From Amycolatopsis albispora (GTDB taxonomy: Bacteria > Actinomycetota > Actinomycetes > Mycobacteriales > Pseudonocardiaceae), in contig NZ_CP015163.1 in assembly GCF_003312875.1 (NCBI RefSeq), forward strand, positions 5,208,001 to 5,272,000: a DNA stretch of 64,000 nucleotides, written 5' to 3'. The position numbers were made by a program, and so were the translations under genes. Positions within the stretch are counted from its first letter, which is position 1. Each line of letters opens with the position of its first letter. Shown one piece after another: positions 1 through 8,433 of this stretch. Under the pieces are notes generated by a model, which was given only the letters and a program-made list of their open reading frames with translations, was not told where the DNA came from and did no database searches.

Positions 1-774
1 TCCACCCGGGCGGCGATCACCGCCACCAGCTTCGTGAACGAGTACCACTGGGGCGATTTCAAGGGCGACCCGGAATGGCTGATGGAACGCTATTACGACG
101 CGCACTTGTACGCCGCCAATTGGGGCACGCGCCGCGTCATGTTCCGCTTGCCGTCTGATCGGCTGGATCCGGACGTCGCCGAGGACTACTGCGTCGGCTA
201 CCAGGTCACCGCCCGGGCCGCGGGTGATTTCCTCGTGCTCGCTTTCACCAGCGAGGACGAACCCGACGAATTCGACGACGATCACACAGCTTCGCTGTCC
301 GCCATCGCCGGAGTTCGCACCGAACTCGCCGCCGGTGATCTTCGGCCGCTCTACCTGGCCTGGCTCGCCGCCTACGGCACCTGGGAGCGCGACGAAGACG
401 CCTTCGACCGCGAGTCCGATGACGACCTCGAGCCGCCGGTACCACCCGGCTTGCGCACGCTCACGGCGGCACAACGGGCCCTGGCCGACTTCCTCCGCCT
501 CGACGACGACCTGCTCGAAACCGCTGCTGAGACTTCTCCGCCACTCGAAGTGGTTACCGGCGACGTCACCGCTTGGGTGGCCCAACTGCCCGCCACCGAG
601 AAGACCCACTTGCTGACGAGAGTCCTGAACGGCGACGCCGCACGGGTGCGATGGGAACTGCTACATCGCTTCCGTGGTCACAGCACCGCAGCCATCCCAC
701 CCCGCCGAACCGCCGGCGACCTACTGGACACCGCCGCCCGCCGCCGCACCACCCGACCACCGCAGGACTTCTAG
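1..774 (+). CDS. Conserved hypothetical protein, 5' end cut by window edge
   Basis: The frame is open from the first base (S-T-R-A-A-I-T-A-T-S-F), so the GTG at 34 is probably internal and the true start lies upstream. The visible part has a Trp/Tyr-rich N-terminal block (NEYHWGDFKGDPEWLMERYY, then ANWGTRRVMFRLP). An acidic middle follows (EPDEFDDD, DREDD-like stretches), then a helical domain with PPVPPGLRTLTAAQRALADF and an Arg-rich C-terminus (ARRRTTRPPQDF). I recall this architecture as a widespread actinobacterial protein of unknown function, often near SWIM zinc-finger genes, but no such gene is visible here. No catalytic motif was recognised. It is followed by two hairpins that would end its transcript. 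Confidence 0.75.
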   Translation, partial: STRAAITATSFVNEYHWGDFKGDPEWLMERYYDAHLYAANWGTRRVMFRLPSDRLDPDVAEDYCVGYQVTARAAGDFLVLAFTSEDEPDEFDDDHTASLSAIAGVRTELAAGDLRPLYLAWLAAYGTWERDEDAFDRESDDDLEPPVPPGLRTLTAAQRALADFLRLDDDLLETAAETSPPLEVVTGDVTAWVAQLPATEKTHLLTRVLNGDAARVRWELLHRFRGHSTAAIPPRRTAGDLLDTAARRRTTRPPQDF

Positions 775-859
775 AATTCCACCCCACCGAATCGATAGCT
801 GCCCGATCAGATCAACGCAACCACGCGGGGGTCCGGGGGCGAAGCCCTCCGGGCGGGGC

Positions 860-878
860 GTGGGGGCTGCGCCCCCAC
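860..878. repeat. GC-rich hairpin, possible terminator or REP-like palindrome
   Basis: Perfect inverted repeat with arms GTGGGGGC and GCCCCCAC around a TGC loop, followed by CAAAACA. It sits in a run of G/C-rich dyads (from about 829), the kind of palindromic intergenic sequence common in actinomycetes. It could help terminate the upstream gene. Confidence 0.55.
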
Positions 879-898
879 AAAACACGCGGAACGCAAAA

Positions 899-925
899 GG
901 CGAGTGCTCTCCGCGAGCACTCGCC
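899..925 (+). terminator. Strong hairpin terminator after the first gene
   Basis: Perfect 11-bp stem (GGCGAGTGCTC / GAGCACTCGCC) with a 5-base TCCGC loop. There is no T-tract, which is usual for high-GC actinobacteria. It separates the upstream gene from the HTH gene. A GTG at 904 that could extend the HTH gene lies inside this stem, an argument against using that start. Confidence 0.7.
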
Positions 926-933
926 TCCCATGC

Positions 934-1392
934 GTGGACTTTAGGGGTGCTTACTCGAACATAAAAGACCAGGTCAGAGCCCTGGAGGAGCTCCGTGAGA
1001 AGCTCCCCAGCCTCGATACGCCCGAGCCGCCGTCGATCGAGCGCGATCGACCCCGGCGTGCCCGGCAACTCCATGCCGATCAAGTCGAGCAGTTGATTGC
1101 TGCCTACCGGTCCGGTGCGACGGTGTACGAGCTCGGTGACCGGTTCGGCATCGAACGGCGCACGGTCAGCAACATCCTCCACCGGCACGGCGTGGCGATG
1201 CGCCGCCGCGGCCTCTCGCCCGAGCAGGTCGACGACGCTATCCACCTTTACAACCTCGGCTGGTCGCTGGCGCGCGTCGGCGATCACCTGGGGGTCAACC
1301 ACACGACCGTGCTGAACAAGCTGCGTGAACGCGGCATCCCCACGCGAGACAGCCATGGACGTCCGCGCGTCGAAGCAGGTGGTGCTCGATGA
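934..1392 (+). CDS. Double helix-turn-helix DNA-binding protein (copy 1)
   Basis: A 152-residue protein from GTG 934. A charged N-terminal helix ([16 protein letters not shown]) precedes two resolvase/Hin-like HTH units: [18 protein letters not shown] and [17 protein letters not shown], each ending in an Arg-rich tail. Such HTHs bind DNA but there is no recombinase catalytic domain, so the likely role is a regulator or accessory DNA-binding protein. The start is supported by the second copy at 34567, which also begins with GTG and gives exactly 152 residues. Sequences diverge immediately upstream of the GTG and no Shine-Dalgarno is visible, so the mRNA may be leaderless. The stop overlaps the next start (ATGA), so the two are probably translationally coupled. 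Confidence 0.8.
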   Translation: MDFRGAYSNIKDQVRALEELREKLPSLDTPEPPSIERDRPRRARQLHADQVEQLIAAYRSGATVYELGDRFGIERRTVSNILHRHGVAMRRRGLSPEQVDDAIHLYNLGWSLARVGDHLGVNHTTVLNKLRERGIPTRDSHGRPRVEAGGAR

Positions 1393-2186
1393 CCAGGCGT
1401 GCAGCTGTGTCGACTCGATCAGGTTCGGACGGGGCTGCTGTGGTTCAGGCCGTCACCGTGATCATGGGCGTCGTCGTCGGCCTTACTTTCCTGTTCGGCT
1501 TCGGCAACGTCCTCAACCTCGCACTCCGACTCGGCGTGCCCGCCTGGGTCGCGCCGCTGGTGGCTCCAGCAGTTGACCTTTCGATCCTCGGGCTTCTGCT
1601 TGGCACGCGGCACTTGGCCCTCACCGGCGCGTCCCCGGAGGTGCTACGGCCCGCTCGCCGGCTGTTGATCTTCGCGAGCGTGGTCACCCTCGCGCTGAAT
1701 GTGGCGGAGCCTCTCGTCGCGGGCGAGTTTGGTAAGGCGGCGTTCGACGCGGTAGGGCCGCTCCTCCTGATCGGATGGTCGGAGGTCGGCCCTGGCCTCT
1801 TGCAAGCGATCGGCGCAACGAGGCCAGTGCACAAACGACAAGACTTTCATCAAACAGAACGGCAAGCGCCAGCGAGGTCCGAAGCTAGTACCGACGTGGC
1901 GCAGGCTCGCCCAAAGGTAGATCACGTCATGCGGCCTGGTGACCAGCCTCCGCCTAGCAAGCGGTCACCGGAGGCCTTACTAGTGCAGGCGCGACAAGAG
2001 GACGCAGCTCACCGCACAGCTCATCAAAGGCCGATATCGGCTGACACGCTGCGCGTTCGGCTTGGGATAGGGGCTGCTCAGGCGCGACGGCTCGTCAAGA
2101 TCATCCGGGCCGAGTTTGATGCGCAGCCAAGTTCGCGGCGCCCCAGCGGTAACGTGGGGGAGACGCGTAGCGTGGCAGCCGCGTGA
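1389..2186 (+). CDS. DUF2637-type membrane protein with C-terminal HTH-like domain (copy 1)
   Basis: A 265-residue protein. Four hydrophobic segments occupy about residues 20-130, including [35 protein letters not shown] and [15 protein letters not shown], the layout of DUF2637 proteins found in actinomycete plasmids and integrative elements. A polar linker leads to a C-terminal helical domain ([20 protein letters not shown]) resembling a DNA-binding HTH. It is coupled to the upstream HTH gene by a 4-bp overlap. Function is unknown; relatives lie near spread and transfer genes. A near-copy lies at 35022-35834; the linker (about residues 145-195) is the least conserved part. Confidence 0.8.
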   Translation: MTRRAAVSTRSGSDGAAVVQAVTVIMGVVVGLTFLFGFGNVLNLALRLGVPAWVAPLVAPAVDLSILGLLLGTRHLALTGASPEVLRPARRLLIFASVVTLALNVAEPLVAGEFGKAAFDAVGPLLLIGWSEVGPGLLQAIGATRPVHKRQDFHQTERQAPARSEASTDVAQARPKVDHVMRPGDQPPPSKRSPEALLVQARQEDAAHRTAHQRPISADTLRVRLGIGAAQARRLVKIIRAEFDAQPSSRRPSGNVGETRSVAAA

Positions 2187-2476
2187 ATGCATCACCGATC
2201 CTGCTTGCGCCAAGCCGAGCGCCCAAACGACTGCTTCGGTGGCAAGGCGTGGGCTTGCTCGGCCTGGTGGCGGTAGGCAGCAGAACTGCCCTCTATTGCC
2301 GTGCTCGGCACTTCCGCAGCGAGGTCACTCGACCTCCCATTCGTGGTGCGGCCGATGTGTCAGACGGGGCCATGATCCTTGACGGCGTACCGGCGGACAC
2401 GAGCCCGCGACAGCCGACTCGCCTGCCAGATCCCGGTGACGACGAAGACTCGTGGAAATCCCGGAAACACAGCTGT

Positions 2477-2496
2477 GATGCCCAGGCTTGGGCATC
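2477..2496 (-). terminator. Hairpin directly after the LacI-type gene
   Basis: Perfect 8-bp stem GATGCCCA / TGGGCATC with a 4-base loop, one base beyond the stop of the minus-strand LacI gene. The remaining 2187-2476 stretch between the DUF2637 gene and this hairpin shows no convincing gene; its open frames lack coding character and a ribosome site. Confidence 0.65.
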
Positions 2497-2497
2497 C

Positions 2498-3523
2498 TCA
2501 CCTGTCCTTTCGGCAGGCGGTTGATTCGCGCTCGACCAAGAAGGTCGTTGGCTCGGGGAAATCGGTGTTCACCGGACGATCTTCGGCGCGGCGGATCGCC
2601 TGTTCGGCCATCCAGCGGCCGACGCCCACGCTGTCGATGCCGACCGTCGAAATCGTCGGCGCGAAACAGGACGCCATCGGTGTGTTGTCGTGCCCGATCA
2701 CCGCCAGTTCTTCCGGCACCGAGATGCCGGCACGGATCGCGGCGCCCACGATGGTTCCTGCGACTTCGTCGTTGAACGCGACCACGCCGGTAACACCCGC
2801 CGCGAGCCATTCGTGCAGCACTCCCGCCAGATCGGCGTCCCGGTAGTCGATCCGGCGAGCGTCGACCAGGTCCAGCCCCAACCGGGCAGCTTCACGCTCC
2901 ACTGTGCGTCGGCGGACCGCGGACAGGTCGGCCAGCCGGGTGTCCGGCGTCGCCGCGAACGCCAGCTTGCGGTGGCCGAGCGACGCGAGGTGGCGCACCT
3001 GGAGCTGGGGCCCGGCGAGGACGACAGGCATCGCGTCGAGGGCGACGTGATCGTCCGGATCCGGCACGATCCGCGTGATCCCGGCGGCGCGAATGGACCG
3101 CACATCGTCGGGCGTGAACGGGACGAGCCCGGCGACGACTTCCGGCTCGACGAGCTTCCACAGCGGCTGGGCGTGCTCCGACTCGTGGTGGGTGTGGATG
3201 ATGGTGGCGTAGCCGGCCTCGTCCAGCATCCGGGTCGCCTCGTCCAGCTGCGTGCGCAGGGAGAACTCGATCGGCCAGTCCGGCAGCACGATCAGGACGA
3301 TCCGCGACCGCCCCCGCGCCAGCGCCTGCGCGACCGTGCTGGGCTGGTAACCCAGCCGCTCGGCCGCCTGCAGAACCCGCTCCCGTGTTTCCGGGGAGAT
3401 CCGGGCGCCGGGCGTGTCGTTCAGGACGTAGCCCACGGTCGCCCGGGACACCCCGATCGACCGCGCCACGTCGGCCGCGGTCACCCTCCGGCCGTTCCTG
3501 TCCTTCACGTCACCGTCAACCAT
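2498..3523 (-). CDS. LacI-family transcriptional regulator of the glycoside operon
   Basis: A 341-residue protein from ATG 3523; a longer frame upstream would start in the operator region. The N-terminal LacI HTH (VTAADVARSIGVSRATVGYV, residues 14-33) and hinge helix (PSTVAQALARGRS) are followed by a periplasmic-binding-protein-like sugar domain ending in the usual IGHDNTPMASCFAPTIST segment. LacI proteins repress sugar operons until a sugar ligand binds. The gene is divergent from the MFS/glycosidase operon, and the shared 144-bp region carries three matching palindromes. It is therefore almost certainly the local, autoregulated repressor. The ligand is probably one of the released sugars or the glycoside, which is inference. 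A TANNNT -10 candidate for this gene is TACTCT, read on the minus strand at 3569-3564. Confidence 0.93.
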   Translation of the reverse strand: MVDGDVKDRNGRRVTAADVARSIGVSRATVGYVLNDTPGARISPETRERVLQAAERLGYQPSTVAQALARGRSRIVLIVLPDWPIEFSLRTQLDEATRMLDEAGYATIIHTHHESEHAQPLWKLVEPEVVAGLVPFTPDDVRSIRAAGITRIVPDPDDHVALDAMPVVLAGPQLQVRHLASLGHRKLAFAATPDTRLADLSAVRRRTVEREAARLGLDLVDARRIDYRDADLAGVLHEWLAAGVTGVVAFNDEVAGTIVGAAIRAGISVPEELAVIGHDNTPMASCFAPTISTVGIDSVGVGRWMAEQAIRRAEDRPVNTDFPEPTTFLVERESTACRKDR

Positions 3524-3543
3524 GCGTTGTCCCCAGCGTGTGC

Positions 3544-3643
3544 TTGTGCGCGCAACCACACGCAGAGTAGCAGAGCAAGTCGTGCTTGCGCGCGCAACCA
3601 GCACGTCGTACCGTCACTGCTCACAGCCTGGTTGCGCGCGCCA
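3544..3643. promoter_or_regulatory. Three LacI-type operator palindromes
   Basis: Three related 12-bp sites: TTGTGCGCGCAA at 3544-3555, the perfect palindrome TTGCGCGCGCAA at 3586-3597, and TTGCGCGCGCCA at 3632-3643. Their CG-centred TTG...CAA form fits LacI-family operators. Centre spacings are 42 and 46 bp, roughly four helical turns, compatible with cooperative or looped binding. Confidence 0.8.
3586..3614 (+). promoter_or_regulatory. Promoter of the glycoside-utilisation operon
   Basis: A -35 box TTGCGC (3586-3591), 17-bp spacer and -10 box TACCGT (3609-3614). The perfect operator palindrome covers the -35 box, and the third operator sits just downstream of the expected start site, so repressor would block polymerase directly. 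Assigned by eye. Confidence 0.5.
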
Positions 3644-3667
3644 CCACGTCGAGACAACGGAGTCCGC

Positions 3668-4981
3668 ATGACTACTGAACCCCTTGGCACCCAGCCGCCC
3701 CCGGATGTCCCAGCAGTGGCCGCCGAAACCGTCACCCTCGACCCGGCCGAGCCGGACCTCAAGCCCGTCAGCGCCTGGTTCATGACCGTCTACTCGCTGA
3801 CCAACTTCGGCCTGGCGCTCGTGCTCCTGACGCCGGGGCTGTTCAGCCTGGCCTACAAGATCCAGCTCATCGATCCGGCTTCGAAGGAGAGCAGCCTCGG
3901 GCTGGTCATCGGCGTCGGCGCGCTCGGAACGATCATCGTGGGCCCGATCATCGGCGCGCTCAGCGACCGGACCCGGCTGGCGTGGGGGCGTCGGCGGCCG
4001 TACCTGGTCCTCGGCATCGCTATCAACGTCGCCGGTTCGCTGATGATCGCCACGGCGTCGTCGGTCACGGCGGTCCTGTTCGGGTGGGTGGTCGCGAACC
4101 TCGGCGGGACGTTCGCGGGAACGGCGGTGACTCCTGTCATCGCCGAATGGGTCCCAGAATCGCAGCGGGGAAAGTTCGGGGCACTGGGCGGTGTCACCGG
4201 TCAGCTGGCCGGGGTGGCCGCTGCCCTGGTCGGGAGCCTGGTTCTCGGCAACCAGGTACTGCTGTTCCTGTTGCCGGTGCTGGTCTTGGCGGCGACCTCA
4301 GTGCTGTTCCTGTTCACCGTCCCTGACCGTCCCGCCCCGGCCACCATGTCGTCGGTGTCGGTGTTCCAGTTCTTCAAGGATCTGGCCTTCAACCCGTTTG
4401 CCCACCGGGACTTCTCCCTCGTCCTGATCGGGAAGTTCCTCATCACCTTGGGGACCAACTTCTTCACGACCTACCAGCTGTATTTCATGCTGGACCGGTT
4501 GAAGCTCGTCCCGGCGGAGGCCGGGCAGAAGCTCGCGCTGCTGGGCGGGATCGGATTGCTGGTCGGCATGGGGTCCGCCGTCGTCAGCGGGATGATCTCC
4601 GACCGGATTCGGCGCCGGAAGCCGTTTATCTACGGGGCGGCCATGGCGATGGCGAGTGGCCTGATCGTGGCCTCCACGGCGAGCGAACTGGTGCTCTACA
4701 GCGTGGGTGCGATCCTGCTGACGCTGGGCGTCGGCATGTTCGGCACGGTGGACCTGGCACTGGTGAGCGACGTCATGCCGGACCGGAAAACCCAGGCCGG
4801 CAAGTACATGAGCATCTACTACAACATCGCCAGCAATCCGGCCGGCGCGATCGCCCCGATCCTCGCACCGCTCGTGCTGGCCATCGGCGGTGGTGGCAAC
4901 TACGCCGCGCTGTTCCTCACCGCCGCCGTCCTGGCCGCGGGCGCGGGCTTGACGGCCTGGCGGATCCGCGGCGTCAAGTAA
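3668..4981 (+). CDS. MFS transporter, probable glycoside or sugar importer
   Basis: A 437-residue membrane protein from ATG 3668; the longer upstream frame reads antisense through the regulator. About twelve hydrophobic segments are visible. The MFS loop 2-3 signature appears as GALSDRTRLAWGRRRPYLV and its second-half counterpart as GMISDRIRRRKPFIYG. This resembles the GPH/sucrose-type cation symporter group more than ABC-linked importers. As first gene of the operator-controlled operon, and with the hydrolases lacking signal peptides, it most likely brings the intact or partly trimmed glycoside into the cell. Substrate is inferred only from context. The GH1 gene follows after 28 bp. Confidence 0.88.
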   Translation: MTTEPLGTQPPPDVPAVAAETVTLDPAEPDLKPVSAWFMTVYSLTNFGLALVLLTPGLFSLAYKIQLIDPASKESSLGLVIGVGALGTIIVGPIIGALSDRTRLAWGRRRPYLVLGIAINVAGSLMIATASSVTAVLFGWVVANLGGTFAGTAVTPVIAEWVPESQRGKFGALGGVTGQLAGVAAALVGSLVLGNQVLLFLLPVLVLAATSVLFLFTVPDRPAPATMSSVSVFQFFKDLAFNPFAHRDFSLVLIGKFLITLGTNFFTTYQLYFMLDRLKLVPAEAGQKLALLGGIGLLVGMGSAVVSGMISDRIRRRKPFIYGAAMAMASGLIVASTASELVLYSVGAILLTLGVGMFGTVDLALVSDVMPDRKTQAGKYMSIYYNIASNPAGAIAPILAPLVLAIGGGGNYAALFLTAAVLAAGAGLTAWRIRGVK

Positions 4982-5009
4982 ATCCCGGACAACTTCAAGG
5001 AGATCTGCT

Positions 5010-6176
5010 GTGACCCGTATGTTCCCCGGCGGATTCCTCTGGGGCGCGGCCACCGCGGCCCACCAGGTAGAGGGCAACAACCTGAACAACGACTGGTGGC
5101 AGCTCGAGCAGGACGCGGCTCCGCACGTCCAGTACAGCGGCGACGCGGTGGACAGCTACCACCGCTACGAAGAGGACATGAGCCTGCTGGCGGAGGCCGG
5201 TTTCACGGCCTACCGGTTCAGCCTCGAGTGGTCGCGTATCGAGCCCCTGCCGGGGAAGTTCTCGCGCGCCGAGCTCGCGCACTACCGGCGGATGATCGAC
5301 ACCGCGCTGCGGCTGGGACTCACCCCCTTGGTGACTCTGCACCACTTCACCCACCCCCGGTGGCTGGGCGCACACGAAGCCTGGCTTCGGGACGATGCCG
5401 TGGACCTCTTCGCCCGGTACGTCGAGCAGGCCGTCACCATCCTCGACGGCGTCGAATGGGTGTGCACCATCAACGAACCCAACGTCCTCGCGGTCAACCA
5501 CGGTTCGCTGGCCGAAGTCGCCGCCGGCCGGCCGTATCCGTTCGGGGCACTGCCCGACGTCAAGATCGGGACGGCGCTGATCGAGGCGCACCGGGAGGTG
5601 GCCCCGCTCGTGCGGCAGGCCGCCGGCGCCAAGGTCGGGTGGACGGTCGCGAACCAGGCGCTCGTGCCCGCCGAGGGCGGCGAAGCCAAGCACGCCGAAG
5701 TGCAGGGGATCTGGGAGGACATGTACCTCGAAGCCGCTCGTGACGACGACTTCGTCGGCGTCCAGTCCTACACCAGCCAGCTCGTCGACGAGAACGGCAT
5801 CGTGCCGCATCCCGAACACCCCGACAACACCCTTGTGGGCTGGGCGTACCGCCCGGACGCGCTCGGGATCGCCGTCCGGCACACCCGCGAGGTCGTCGGT
5901 GACGTCCCGATCGTCGTCACTGAGAACGGCATCGCCACCCCCGACGACGAACGCCGCATCGGCTATACCACGTCCGCTTTGCAGGGACTGCACGACGCCA
6001 TCGAGGACGGCATCGACGTGCGTGGCTACGTCCACTGGAGCCTGCTGGACAACTTCGAATGGGGACGGTGGGAACCGACCTTCGGGCTCATCGCCGTGGA
6101 TCGCGAGACCTTCGAGCGCCGCCCCAAGCCGAGCCTCGGCTGGCTGGGTTCCGTCGCCCGCGCCAACGCTCTGTAA
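5010..6176 (+). CDS. GH1 family beta-glucosidase / beta-glycosidase
   Basis: A 388-residue cytoplasmic enzyme (no signal peptide) starting at GTG 5010 behind AAGGAG. The family N-terminus FLWGAATAAHQVEG is present. The acid/base Glu156 is in TINEPN and the nucleophile Glu305 in VVTENG; WSLLDNFEWGRWEPTFGL forms the aglycone-side C-terminal signature. It is somewhat shorter than typical GH1 enzymes (about 440-470), with loops missing between residues 165 and 245. GH1 enzymes remove beta-linked glucose, galactose or fucose from small glycosides with retention. Within this operon it likely takes off a terminal or aglycone-linked glucose. Confidence 0.92.
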   Translation: MTRMFPGGFLWGAATAAHQVEGNNLNNDWWQLEQDAAPHVQYSGDAVDSYHRYEEDMSLLAEAGFTAYRFSLEWSRIEPLPGKFSRAELAHYRRMIDTALRLGLTPLVTLHHFTHPRWLGAHEAWLRDDAVDLFARYVEQAVTILDGVEWVCTINEPNVLAVNHGSLAEVAAGRPYPFGALPDVKIGTALIEAHREVAPLVRQAAGAKVGWTVANQALVPAEGGEAKHAEVQGIWEDMYLEAARDDDFVGVQSYTSQLVDENGIVPHPEHPDNTLVGWAYRPDALGIAVRHTREVVGDVPIVVTENGIATPDDERRIGYTTSALQGLHDAIEDGIDVRGYVHWSLLDNFEWGRWEPTFGLIAVDRETFERRPKPSLGWLGSVARANAL

Positions 6177-6213
6177 GCCGCATCACCGACTACGACAGGA
6201 AGCACACTCGATC

Positions 6214-8433
6214 ATGGACACCACCAAGCTGACCCTCGAGCAGAAGGCCGAACTGCTCAGCGGCCAGGGCCCGTGGCGAACGCACGCCTACCCCGAGGCG
6301 GGCATCGGCTCGATCTTCCTCGGCGACGGTCCACACGGGATCCGGCGGGAAGTGGTCGAGGACTACTCGAAGGGAATCCCGGAAAGCATTCCCGCGACCT
6401 GCTTCCCGCCGGCGGTCGCGATCGGATCCAGCTGGGACACCGAAATCGCCGAACGTCTCGGTGCCGCACTCGGGCGGGAAGCCCGTGCCGCGGGCGTCGC
6501 CGTCCTGCTCGGGCCGGGCGTGAACATCAAACGCTCGCCGTTGTGCGGGCGGAACTTCGAGTACTTCTCCGAAGACCCGCTCCTCTCCGGCGTGCTGGGC
6601 AGCGCTTACGTCCGCTCCCTGCAGAACGAGGGCGTGGGTGCATCGGTCAAGCACTTCGCCGCCAACAACCAGGAAACCGACCGCATGCGCGTCAGCGCCG
6701 ACGTCGACGAGCGCACTTTGCGGGAGATCTACTTTCCCGCCTTCGAGCGCGTCGTCACCGAGGCGCACCCGGCCACTGTCATGTGCTCCTACAACCGGAT
6801 CAACGGCGTGTACGCATCGCAGGACCGGTGGCTGCTGACCGACGTCCTGCACACCGAATGGGGCTACTCCGGCACGGTGATCTCCGACTGGGGTGCCGTC
6901 GTGGACCGGGTTGCCGCGCTCGCGGCCGGACTCGACCTGGAGATGCCCGGTACCGGCGGGCTCAGCGCGCAGAAGGTCGTCGACGCGGTGCGGTCCGGAG
7001 AACTCGACGAGTCCATCGTGGACAGGTCCGTGAACCGTGTCGCGGAGCTGACCCGGCTCGGCGACGTCGACGAGTCAGAAGCCTTCGACGCACAGGCTCA
7101 CCACGCGCTCGCGCGGCAGCTCGCGGCCGACTGTGTCGTGCTCCTCAAGAACGACAACGCCGTACTGCCGTTGGAAGGCGCCACCACGATCGCGGTGATC
7201 GGCGAGCTGGCGGTGACCCCGCGGTACCAGGGCGACGGCAGCTCTCGGGTCAATTCGACCACTGTGGACATTCCGCTCGATGAGATCACCGCGCTGGCCG
7301 CCGAACGCGGCGCCACGGTCGTGCACACGCGCGGCTACTCTCCCGGCGAGGCGGAGGTCGTGGCCCGCCGGGCCGACGTCGCCGTGGTGTTCGCGGGGAC
7401 GGCGATCGAGGCCGAGGGCTACGACCGGACGTCGATCGACCTCCCCGCCGAACAGGTGGAGACGATCCGGGCCGTGGCCGCGGTAGCCGAGCGCACCGTT
7501 GTCGTGCTCAGCAACGGCGGCGTCGTCTCCCTGGAGGACTGGCACGACGACGTCGACGCGATCGTCGAAGGCTGGCTGCTCGGCCAGGCCGCCGGCGGCG
7601 CGCTCGCCGACGTGCTGTTCGGCGTGGTCAACCCGTCCGGCCGGCTCGCCGAAACGATCCCGCTGCGGCTCGAAGACACACCGTGCCACCTGAACTTCCC
7701 CGGCGAGGCCGGACACGTCCGGTACGGCGAAGGCGTGATGGTCGGCTACCGGTATTACGAGACGGTCGGCCGGGAGGTGCGCTATCCCTTCGGGCATGGC
7801 CTGAGCTACACCCGGTTCGAGGTCGGCGACCTGGACGTCACGGCGACCGGACCGGACACCGCCACGGCGACCGTGCGAGTCACCAACGTCGGTGCGCGCT
7901 CGGGCAAGCACGTGGTGCAGCTGTACGTGGCTACCAACGCGGGTGAAGTCCGGCGGCCCGCGCGCGAATTGCGAGCGTTCCGGAAGGTGTTCCTGGAGCC
8001 CGGCCAGACCGCCGAAGTCACGTTCGACCTGGACCGCCGCGCCTTCGCTTTCTGGGACGTCACCACCTGGGGCTGGATCGTCGCGGGTGGCGCCTACCGG
8101 ATCCAGATCGGGGAAAGCTCGTCCACGATCGTCGCCGAAGCCGGAATCACCCTGACCGGCGACCCCGTCATCCGGGAACTCACGATGGAATCGACGTTCG
8201 GCGAGTGGTCGGCGCACCCGGTCGTCGGTGCGGAGTTCCGGCAGAGTCTGGCCCGGAACATGCCTGCGGACCAGCCGGACGACTCGAACCGTGAGGGCCT
8301 GGCTATGGCGGCGAACATCCCGATGCGGTTGTTCACGCAACAGGCGCCCGGGCTCTTCTCCGAAGAAACCCTCGAACAGCTCATGAAAATCAGCCGCACG
8401 GTGCCCGTGTCGCAGGAAGAGGTTTCGGCATGA
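6214..8433 (+). CDS. GH3 family beta-glucosidase
   Basis: A 739-residue enzyme starting at ATG 6214 after AGGAAG; the longer frame into the GH1 gene is spurious. It has a (beta/alpha)8 domain with KHFAANNQET (substrate-binding KH, residues 146-155) and nucleophile Asp225 in VISDWGAV. An alpha/beta sandwich domain follows, then a fibronectin-III-like C-terminal domain (FGHGLSYTRF onward). About 85 extra residues after the FnIII domain (ending near QEEVSA) are unusual and may cap or dimerise the enzyme. GH3 enzymes release beta-glucose or beta-xylose from glycosides. No signal peptide. The last four bases overlap the next GH3 gene, giving tight coupling. Confidence 0.92.
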   Translation: MDTTKLTLEQKAELLSGQGPWRTHAYPEAGIGSIFLGDGPHGIRREVVEDYSKGIPESIPATCFPPAVAIGSSWDTEIAERLGAALGREARAAGVAVLLGPGVNIKRSPLCGRNFEYFSEDPLLSGVLGSAYVRSLQNEGVGASVKHFAANNQETDRMRVSADVDERTLREIYFPAFERVVTEAHPATVMCSYNRINGVYASQDRWLLTDVLHTEWGYSGTVISDWGAVVDRVAALAAGLDLEMPGTGGLSAQKVVDAVRSGELDESIVDRSVNRVAELTRLGDVDESEAFDAQAHHALARQLAADCVVLLKNDNAVLPLEGATTIAVIGELAVTPRYQGDGSSRVNSTTVDIPLDEITALAAERGATVVHTRGYSPGEAEVVARRADVAVVFAGTAIEAEGYDRTSIDLPAEQVETIRAVAAVAERTVVVLSNGGVVSLEDWHDDVDAIVEGWLLGQAAGGALADVLFGVVNPSGRLAETIPLRLEDTPCHLNFPGEAGHVRYGEGVMVGYRYYETVGREVRYPFGHGLSYTRFEVGDLDVTATGPDTATATVRVTNVGARSGKHVVQLYVATNAGEVRRPARELRAFRKVFLEPGQTAEVTFDLDRRAFAFWDVTTWGWIVAGGAYRIQIGESSSTIVAEAGITLTGDPVIRELTMESTFGEWSAHPVVGAEFRQSLARNMPADQPDDSNREGLAMAANIPMRLFTQQAPGLFSEETLEQLMKISRTVPVSQEEVSA

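Larger units (their letters stand above)
934..2186 (+). repeat. Direct repeat unit, copy 1 (HTH + DUF2637)
   Basis: The whole two-gene unit recurs in the same orientation at 34567-35834. By eye, the block from TACTCGAACATAAAAGACC onward differs at about 5 of 87 positions, and the 45 bases ending at the HTH stop differ at one. The membrane gene is more diverged, with length differences in its linker. The two copies bracket 32.4 kb. No terminal inverted repeats or transposase accompany them. Confidence 0.85.

Noticed and set aside
904..933. Longer start (GTG 904) for the first HTH gene
   Set aside because: It lies inside the terminator stem, and the second copy supports GTG 934 with equal protein length.
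2183..2524. Plus-strand open frame after the DUF2637 gene
   Set aside because: No ribosome site, weak coding character, and its end runs through the hairpin after the LacI gene and into the LacI coding sequence.
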